Positions 6,723-11,295 of a DNA stretch of 11,295 nt are shown in pieces. The DNA comes from Galbitalea sp036495225 (GTDB taxonomy: Bacteria; Actinomycetota; Actinomycetes; Actinomycetales; Microbacteriaceae): assembly GCA_036495225.1 (NCBI GenBank), contig DASXNG010000153.1:1-11295 (forward strand). The letters run 5' to 3'. The notes beneath the pieces are model-generated. The model had not been told where the DNA came from and did not search any database. It was given only the letters and a program-made list of their open reading frames with translations. The first letter of the stretch is position 1; every line of letters starts with the position of its first letter. A program made the translations under genes and the position numbers.

Positions 6723-7682
6723 CTACGCGCCGAATGCTTCCTGCCCAAGCTCCGCCAGGATGCGGTTCAGGTCAGCGACCGTCGCGAAGTCGATGACGAT
6801 GGTTCCCTTGCTTGATCCGAGCGTGATCTTGACGCGGGTGTTGAGGTGGTCACCCAGGCGCTCAGCGATTTCGTTGAGGTGCCCCTGCCTACTTCCGGCT
6901 GATGGCTTGGCCTTGGCTGCCGCCTTGGGTGAAGTCAGTCCGGCGGCCGCCTCGGCCTGGCGCACGGAGAGGTCTTCGTTGACGATCTTGTCCGACAGCT
7001 TTTCCATGGCCGCACTGTCGCCAGCCGAGAGAATGGCGCGGGCGTGGCCAGCGCTCAATACTCCGGCCGCAACCCGCTGCTGAACCGACGACGGCAGCTT
7101 GAGCAGCCGTATCGTGTTGGTGATCTGGGGACGCGAGCGACCGATGCGCTCGGCCAGCTGCTCCTGTGTGATCCCGAAGTCGTTGAGTAGTTGTTGGTAT
7201 GCCGACGCCTCTTCAAGCGGGTTGAGGTTGGCACGATGCAGGTTCTCAAGCAGCGCGTCTCGCAGCATGTTCTCGTCTGCGGTGTTTTTGACGACCGCGG
7301 GAATGCTCTCGAGCCCGAGTGCCTTGCTTGCCCGCAGGCGGCGCTCACCCATGATGAGTTCGTAGTGCGGGCCACCGATTGCCGCCCCGACCAACGGGCG
7401 AACCACAATGGGCTGCAAGAGTCCAACCTCGCGGATCGAGACGATGAGCTCGTCCAGTTCCTCCTTGTTGAACTCGGCGCGAGGCTGCTGTGGGTTCGGA
7501 ACGATGTCATTCGGTGAGACATTTACGAGCCGCGCGCCCGGCACCGCGAGCAACTCCTGTTCGGGGGTGTGCCGTTCGTTGAAGAAGACGTCGACGGGTC
7601 GCCCCTCGGTGGTTTCTTCGCCGGTGGGGATTAGCGCTCCGATGCCTCGACCGAGGCCCGTGCGTCGTGGGGTTGCTGCCAT
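6723..7682 (-). CDS. parB: chromosome partitioning protein ParB (CTPase, parS-binding)
   Basis: The 319-residue ParB binds parS, loads as a CTP-dependent sliding clamp around origin-proximal DNA, and activates ParA to segregate origins. The N-terminus RRTGLGRGIGALIP (6-19) is the ParA-contacting motif. NPQQPR (63-68), GERRLRA (112-118) and ENLHR (136-140) form the CTP-binding pocket. The helix-turn-helix is at about 160-186 (ITQEQLAERIGRSRPQITNTIR), a central parS-contacting region includes SAGHARAIL, and a C-terminal dimerisation segment covers about 266-319. An Ala/Lys/Pro-rich linker lies at 240-262. The ATG overlaps the parA TAA stop by one base (TAATG), with GAGGAG 10 bases upstream. Two parS sites are nearby. 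It is the last gene of the minus-strand cluster. Confidence 0.97.
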   Translation of the reverse strand: MAATPRRTGLGRGIGALIPTGEETTEGRPVDVFFNERHTPEQELLAVPGARLVNVSPNDIVPNPQQPRAEFNKEELDELIVSIREVGLLQPIVVRPLVGAAIGGPHYELIMGERRLRASKALGLESIPAVVKNTADENMLRDALLENLHRANLNPLEEASAYQQLLNDFGITQEQLAERIGRSRPQITNTIRLLKLPSSVQQRVAAGVLSAGHARAILSAGDSAAMEKLSDKIVNEDLSVRQAEAAAGLTSPKAAAKAKPSAGSRQGHLNEIAERLGDHLNTRVKITLGSSKGTIVIDFATVADLNRILAELGQEAFGA

Positions 7683-8614
7683 TAGGCGGGTGCTCCTCGT
7701 CGTGCTATTTCTGCTGCCGCTTCAAGGTAGGACAGCGATCCGGGTGAATTCGCATCGTAGCTAATGACGCTCAGTCCGTAGCTTGGTGCCTCTGATATTC
7801 GTACCGAACGCGGAATTGCCGTGTCGAGCACCTGCTTGGGGAAGTGCTCGCGCACCTCGGCGGCGACTTGATTCGCCAGGTTCGTTCGGCTGTCGTACAT
7901 CGTGAGCAAGATCGTAGAGACCTCGAGCTGCGGATTGAGGTGACGCTCGATGAGCTGGATGTTGTTGAGCAATTGGCTCAGACCCTCGAGCGCGTAGTAC
8001 TCGCACTGGATCGGGATCAATACTTCGTTGGCCGCGACGAATGCGTTGATGGTGAGCAGGCCGAGCGACGGCGGGCAGTCAATGAATACGTAGCTGAACT
8101 TCTCCTCCACCCGGGTCAGAAAGCGCTCCAGCGCACTTCGAAGCCGCTGTTCTCGCGCCACGAGCGACACCAATTCGATCTCCGCGCCAGCCAGGTGAAT
8201 CGTCGCTGGAATGCAGTACAGCGTGTCAAACTCGGGACTCTTCTGAACGACAGTGAACATGTCGGCGTCATTGATGATGACGTCGTAGACGCTCGCCGTC
8301 TCCGCGCGGTGTTCCACCCCGAGTGCCGTTGATGCATTGCCCTGCGGGTCCAGGTCGATCACGAGCACGTTGGCCCCGGACCGCGCGAGGGCTGCGGCAA
8401 GGTTCACGGTGGTGGTCGTCTTACCGACTCCACCCTTCTGGTTGGCAACGGTGAAGACTCTCGTTTTGGCCGGCAGTGGAAGGGATTCCGCGTTCAGGGC
8501 CTGCCTGCGGCGGTTAATTTCCGCCAATTCGCGCGCCAGCGGGGTCGTGTCGTCAAATGAGTTCTGCACCGCGTCAGCGGAGCGCTCGGCGATATCGCCT
8601 TCTGGATGTTCCAC
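7682..8614 (-). CDS. parA: chromosome partitioning ATPase ParA/Soj
   Basis: With the GTG at 8614-8612 the protein has 310 residues. An open frame up to 8677 would overlap rsmG and lacks family similarity in its added residues. ParA is a deviant Walker ATPase that binds DNA as an ATP dimer and moves ParB-parS complexes. Motifs are KGGVGKTT (60-67, signature lysine K60 and K65), DLDPQGN (87-93), and FIDCPPSLG (Walker B D169). An N-terminal extension of about 50 residues precedes the ATPase core, as in other actinobacterial ParA. The chosen GTG lies inside a parS site, with AGAAAG 6 bases upstream as a modest ribosome binding site. The 3' end overlaps parB by one base. Confidence 0.95.
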   Translation of the reverse strand: MEHPEGDIAERSADAVQNSFDDTTPLARELAEINRRRQALNAESLPLPAKTRVFTVANQKGGVGKTTTTVNLAAALARSGANVLVIDLDPQGNASTALGVEHRAETASVYDVIINDADMFTVVQKSPEFDTLYCIPATIHLAGAEIELVSLVAREQRLRSALERFLTRVEEKFSYVFIDCPPSLGLLTINAFVAANEVLIPIQCEYYALEGLSQLLNNIQLIERHLNPQLEVSTILLTMYDSRTNLANQVAAEVREHFPKQVLDTAIPRSVRISEAPSYGLSVISYDANSPGSLSYLEAAAEIARRGAPA

Positions 8615-8622
8615 GTGAAACT
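8607..8622. promoter_or_regulatory. parS centromere site at the parA start
   Basis: TGTTCCACGTGAAACT differs from the consensus TGTTTCACGTGAAACA at two positions (5 and 16) and keeps the central CACGTG. Position close to parAB and the origin is as expected for a ParB-binding site. The minus-strand GTG start of parA is part of the site. Confidence 0.9.
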
Positions 8623-8651
8623 TTCTGTGTGTTGTTGCCTGGGGCCGACAA

Positions 8652-9281
8652 TCAGTCCACTGTAGCCCGAAAGACACGAGTGACTTCCGGAACTATCCCC
8701 GCACCAAGTTCAAGAATTTCAACGGCCGTCAAATGAGCCTTTTTGATTTGCTTGGTGGCGGCCGCAACCTCTTCAGAAGCCCGGGCACCCTTGAAGAAAA
8801 GCATCTCTCCGCCGTAGAGCAACAGCGGAGCGGTCGCGGGAATGAGTTTCGACAGCGCCGTCACGGCGCGTGCCGTCACCTGGTTGAGGGGAGTCTCAAG
8901 TTTGGCTTCCTCGGCTCGCGACCGAAGAACCGTGACGTTGCCCAGCCCGAGTTCCGCAGACTCCGCCCTTAACCATTCGACACGACGCTCCATCGGCTCG
9001 ATTAAGACGAACTGAACATCGGGTCGCGCGATGGCAAGCACTAACCCGGGGAGACCAGCACCGCTGCCGACATCGCCGACGATGCCCGGGCGCAGATATG
9101 GTGCGACGAGCGCGCAGTTCAGGATGTGCCGACTCCAGAGACGGGGGAGTTCAAGCGGGCCGATAAGCCCGAGCTCTTCGCCACGCCGCGCAAGATCCGC
9201 CGTGTACGACCGAGCTAATTCGATGCGCGCACCAAACACGTCTGCCGCCACGGCCGGCTCCGACTCAACGCCCTCGCTCAA
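8652..9281 (-). CDS. rsmG: 16S rRNA (guanine527-N7)-methyltransferase RsmG (GidB)
   Basis: The 209-residue SAM-dependent methyltransferase is predicted to make m7G527 in 16S rRNA; loss of RsmG gives low-level streptomycin resistance in other bacteria. The SAM-binding motif is VGDVGSGAGLPGL (68-80), with acidic E95 after the second strand. LWSRHILNC (49-57), TARAV (136-140) and FKG (163-165) are family landmarks. The start is uncertain. A TTG at 9281 is the first possible start after the jag stop, with parS filling the upstream spacer and no good Shine-Dalgarno site. A GTG at 9251 (residue 11), preceded by GGAG, is an alternative. It sits between jag and parA in the usual actinobacterial order. 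Confidence 0.94.
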   Translation of the reverse strand: MSEGVESEPAVAADVFGARIELARSYTADLARRGEELGLIGPLELPRLWSRHILNCALVAPYLRPGIVGDVGSGAGLPGLVLAIARPDVQFVLIEPMERRVEWLRAESAELGLGNVTVLRSRAEEAKLETPLNQVTARAVTALSKLIPATAPLLLYGGEMLFFKGARASEEVAAATKQIKKAHLTAVEILELGAGIVPEVTRVFRATVD

Positions 9282-9297
9282 TGTTTCACGTGAAACG
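9282..9297. promoter_or_regulatory. parS centromere site between jag and rsmG
   Basis: TGTTTCACGTGAAACG matches the ParB-binding consensus at 15 of 16 positions and contains the perfect palindrome GTTTCACGTGAAAC (9283-9296). It occupies almost the whole gap between the jag stop and the rsmG start. It is about 0.7 kb from the second site and is the better of the two. Confidence 0.96.
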
Positions 9298-9302
9298 CTG
9301 GG

Positions 9303-9839
9303 CTACTTCGCGCTAGTAATCACGTTGTGGCGATCGCGGCCTTCACCCTCGGATTCCGATGAATAACCGCGCTCCGCCGCGATGTCGTGGATCAGCTTGC
9401 GCTCGTACGACGACATCGGAGGAAGCGAAGCGGACTCCGCACCTTCTTCGATTCTGGAGATGGCCTTGTCCACGAGAATCGCGAGTTCGCTGGCTCGCGC
9501 GTCACGCGAGCCGCCAACATCCAGGATCAGCCGCGAGAACGACCCGGTCTTGGTCTGTACAGCAATGCGAGTCAGCTCTTGCAGAGCGTTCACGGTATCC
9601 GGCTTTGAGAGGATGCGCAGGTTCGTTGAGCCTTCGCCTGCACTCACCGAGAGGTAAGCACGTCCACCCCGGGTATCAATATCAATGTCGCCGTCGAGAT
9701 CGGCGATGTCGAGCAGTTCCTCGATGTAGTCGGCAGCGATGTCGCCCTCTGCCTCAAGCTCGCTCACCGAACGAACGGTGTCTTCCGATTCATCCGTGGC
9801 CGGAGTCTCGACCGTCTCGGTGTCCGTCACGTCGCTCAT
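9303..9839 (-). CDS. jag: KH/R3H RNA-binding protein Jag (KhpB/EloR)
   Basis: The 178-residue cytoplasmic RNA-binding protein has an acidic, low-complexity N-terminus (1-35), a KH-like domain (about 36-110, with FSRLILDVGG at its end), and a C-terminal R3H domain (about 113-178). The R3H signature is R147 and H151 in YERKLIHDI. KhpB/EloR partners KhpA and influences cell elongation in streptococci; the role in actinobacteria is less clear. The Jag N-terminal domain of Firmicutes proteins is absent, and the acidic stretch takes its place. The ATG overlaps the yidC TGA by 4 bases (ATGA), so translation is probably coupled. Confidence 0.92.
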   Translation of the reverse strand: MSDVTDTETVETPATDESEDTVRSVSELEAEGDIAADYIEELLDIADLDGDIDIDTRGGRAYLSVSAGEGSTNLRILSKPDTVNALQELTRIAVQTKTGSFSRLILDVGGSRDARASELAILVDKAISRIEEGAESASLPPMSSYERKLIHDIAAERGYSSESEGEGRDRHNVITSAK

Positions 9840-10834
9840 TTCTTGTTACCGCTCTTCTTGGCTCGACTCTTGCCAACGGGTTGTTGGCGCTGAGTGGAAA
9901 CTGGCTTCTTCTCTTCGACCACCGTCACACCCGCAAAGGACCCACTGCTGGCCGTCTCCGTGGCCACCTGTGGCTTGCGTTGAGCGCGTCTTGCCAGACG
10001 CGCTTCCCGGGCCAGGGCCGCATCCGAACCGGGAACCGGCATGCTGCGAATGACCAGGTACTGCTGTCCCATGGTCCAGAGGTTACCGAACACCCAGTAG
10101 AACATGACGCCGAGAGGGAACGTGAAACCGGAGAAGAGGAAGACCACCGGGAGGATATACAGCATGATGCGCTGCTGGCGGTAGGTCGGGCTCGCCTTCA
10201 TCTCGGGAGTCTGGTTCTTGGACATGATCTGCAGTTGCGTGATGTACTGCGATGCCGTCATGAGAATGACCATGGTGACGGCGATCAGAATGACGGCGAC
10301 GTTTCCATCCGCAGTCGAGATTGAATCCTTCAGCGGCGCGATTCCAAAGAGCTTCGCGTTCGCGAATGAATCGGCGAGTTGCTTGTTCATGAGCCCCACG
10401 CCGGCATCGCCGTGCTGCGCCGCATTCAGCGTCGCCGTAAGCGAGAAGAAGATTGGCAACTGCAGGAGCAGCGGCAGGCAGGAGCTCAACGGGTTGGTTC
10501 CCGTGTTTTTGTAGAGCGCCATGGTCTCGCGGGACATCGCCTCGCGAGAGTACTGATCCTTCTTACCCTTGTACTTGTCCTGGATCTTCTTGATCTGCGG
10601 AGCAACTTCAAGCATCCGCCGCTGGTTCTTCACCATACGGACACCGACGGGAATGAGGGCCGAGCGGACGACGAGAACGAGGCCGAGGATCGCGAGAATC
10701 CAGGTCAACCCGGCGTTCGGATCCATGCCCCACGACGTGAGAAGAGTGTGGAAGCCCACCAGCAGAAGCTCAACGACCCACTTAATGGGCCAGAGCACCA
10801 CGCTGATGGTCGCAATAAACGAATTGATATCCAT
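9836..10834 (-). CDS. yidC: membrane protein insertase YidC/Oxa1 family
   Basis: With the ATG at 10834 the protein has 332 residues. An upstream in-frame start would overlap yidD and add a non-hydrophobic stretch. YidC inserts membrane proteins, alone or with Sec. Five hydrophobic segments are visible at about 10-34, 43-60, 117-136, 178-198 and 223-262. R57 in LVVRSALIP is the hydrophilic-groove arginine, and the basic coiled C1 loop spans about 70-110. GTNPLSSCLPLLLQLPIFFSL (112-132) is the family signature. The C-terminal tail (from about 265) is long and basic, ending KSRAKKSGNKK, which may bind ribosomes. The large periplasmic domain of proteobacterial YidC is absent, as expected for Gram-positives. 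yidD ends 10 bases upstream. Confidence 0.95.
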   Translation of the reverse strand: MDINSFIATISVVLWPIKWVVELLLVGFHTLLTSWGMDPNAGLTWILAILGLVLVVRSALIPVGVRMVKNQRRMLEVAPQIKKIQDKYKGKKDQYSREAMSRETMALYKNTGTNPLSSCLPLLLQLPIFFSLTATLNAAQHGDAGVGLMNKQLADSFANAKLFGIAPLKDSISTADGNVAVILIAVTMVILMTASQYITQLQIMSKNQTPEMKASPTYRQQRIMLYILPVVFLFSGFTFPLGVMFYWVFGNLWTMGQQYLVIRSMPVPGSDAALAREARLARRAQRKPQVATETASSGSFAGVTVVEEKKPVSTQRQQPVGKSRAKKSGNKK

Positions 10835-10844
10835 AGTTCTCGGG

Positions 10845-11156
10845 TCAGCCCTTTCCGTGGCCGTGCGATACAACAAATCCAAATGGCGTCAGCTCAAATT
10901 TGGGCGACGCGCGATGCGGTACGTCATCGACCCCGCCTGCGGCCCAGGGGTGACAACGCAGAATGCGCCACCCACCCATTAGTGCTCCGCGAATCACGCC
11001 GTACTCCTGAATTGCCTCAAGGGTGTAACGCGAACAAGACGGGTAATACCTGCACACATCGCCATAGAGCGGAGAGATGACCTTGCGATAACCACGCAGG
11101 ATGATGACGCAGACGTTTCGGGGGAGAAGCAGAACAAAGGTGCCGACGGATTTCAT
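10845..11156 (-). CDS. yidD: membrane protein insertion efficiency factor YidD
   Basis: The 103-residue protein has an amphipathic/hydrophobic N-terminus (VLLLPRNVCVIILRGYRKVISPL). The family signature CRYYPSCSRYTLEAI (35-49) is followed by GVIRGALMGGWRILRCHPWAAGGVD (53-77) with conserved C35, C41 and C68. YidD is a small membrane-associated factor that aids YidC-dependent insertion and is coded between rnpA and yidC in most bacteria, as here. The ATG overlaps the rnpA stop by 4 bases (ATGA). The length is slightly above the common 75-90 residues because of a C-terminal tail ending HGHGKG. Confidence 0.94.
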   Translation of the reverse strand: MKSVGTFVLLLPRNVCVIILRGYRKVISPLYGDVCRYYPSCSRYTLEAIQEYGVIRGALMGGWRILRCHPWAAGGVDDVPHRASPKFELTPFGFVVSHGHGKG

Positions 11157-11295
11157 GCGGCGTTCGTGCTCCGATCAAGTCCGCTCAGAATCTCACTGTG
11201 CAGAGTAGCCCACGGAACCTCACGAGTTCCTGGCAGAGCACGAATCACTAGGTCGGTTCCAGTAGGTCGAGATGACACGACGTCGTGTCCGATCG
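11153..11295 (-). CDS. rnpA: ribonuclease P protein component, 3' end
   Basis: Read on the minus strand from base 11293, 46 codons stay open to a TGA at 11155-11153. The segment TDLVIRALPG followed by an amphipathic C-terminal helix matches the end of RnpA. RnpA is the basic protein that assists the RNase P RNA in 5' maturation of tRNA. The N-terminal two thirds, including the RNR motif, lie outside the window. It overlaps yidD by 4 bases, and its place before yidD-yidC supports the call. The frame is too short to be flagged by length-based ORF calling. Confidence 0.9.
   Translation of the reverse strand, partial: IGHDVVSSRPTGTDLVIRALPGTREVPWATLHSEILSGLDRSTNAA

Noticed and set aside
8615..8677. 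N-terminal extension of ParA by 21 residues from an upstream start
   Set aside because: The added part overlaps the rsmG 3' end, has no ParA-like sequence, and the GTG at 8614 has a better upstream site.
10108..10120. AACGTGAAAC in yidC as a parS half-site
   Set aside because: The central CACGTG is absent, so ParB binding is not expected.
9359..10324. 321-codon plus-strand open frame across jag and yidC
   Set aside because: It crosses two real genes on the opposite strand and its translation is low-complexity and Arg/His-rich.
10835..10882. N-terminal extension of YidC by 16 residues
   Set aside because: It would overlap the yidD end, is charged rather than membrane-like, and the ATG at 10834 starts right at the hydrophobic N-terminus.
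10379..11080. 233-codon plus-strand open frame across yidC and yidD
   Set aside because: YidC and YidD on the minus strand carry family signatures in the same interval; the plus-strand frame has none.
1..11295. A mobile element, defence island, CRISPR array or new biosynthetic system
   Set aside because: All long coding frames are accounted for by conserved origin-proximal genes in standard order. No transposase, integrase, regularly spaced repeats, tRNA or composition break was seen.

Overview
The window is a conserved chromosomal segment next to the replication origin of a high-GC Gram-positive bacterium. It is most likely from the family Microbacteriaceae (Actinomycetota). The grounds are the gene order, the GC-rich codon use, GTG and TTG starts, and protein features typical of actinobacteria. 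dnaA and oriC are not in the window. By the usual order rnpA-rpmH-dnaA they should lie just past the right edge.

Left arm, plus strand (1-6582). The 3' part of a large membrane-anchored secreted protein (DUF6049-like) overlaps by 4 bases a MurJ/MviN-type lipid II flippase. A short intergenic region with a very good SigR/SigH-type (thiol stress) promoter leads into the thioredoxin system, trxB then trxA, which is closed by a strong hairpin terminator. Next come a fold-type I PLP aminotransferase and a D-Ala-D-Ala ligase-like ATP-grasp enzyme, only 6 bases apart.

Right arm, minus strand (6723-11295, transcribed toward the left). In transcription order this is rnpA (3' end only), yidD, yidC, jag/khpB, rsmG, parA and parB. 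The genes are packed with 1-4 base overlaps or short gaps, so they probably form one long transcription unit from the rpmH side. Two parS centromere sites are present: one fills the jag-rsmG gap and one straddles the parA start codon. The two arms converge on a 140-base gene-free interval (6583-6722) that holds inverted repeats.

The genes serve linked core functions: RNA processing and membrane protein insertion (rnpA, yidD, yidC, jag), 16S rRNA methylation (rsmG), origin segregation (parABS), cell wall precursor export and synthesis (murJ, ddl), and disulfide reduction (trxBA). Compared with the mycobacterial locus as I remember it (Rv3909-murJ-sigM-trxB2-trxC-cwlM-Rv3916c-parB-parA-gid), sigM and cwlM are absent and the aminotransferase/ligase pair sits where cwlM would be. 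I found no mobile element, CRISPR array, tRNA or rRNA gene, and no sign of an undescribed defence or biosynthetic system. The points worth a second look are regulatory (SigR-type promoter, parS placement) and protein-level (MurJ arginine positions, the aminotransferase/ligase pair).
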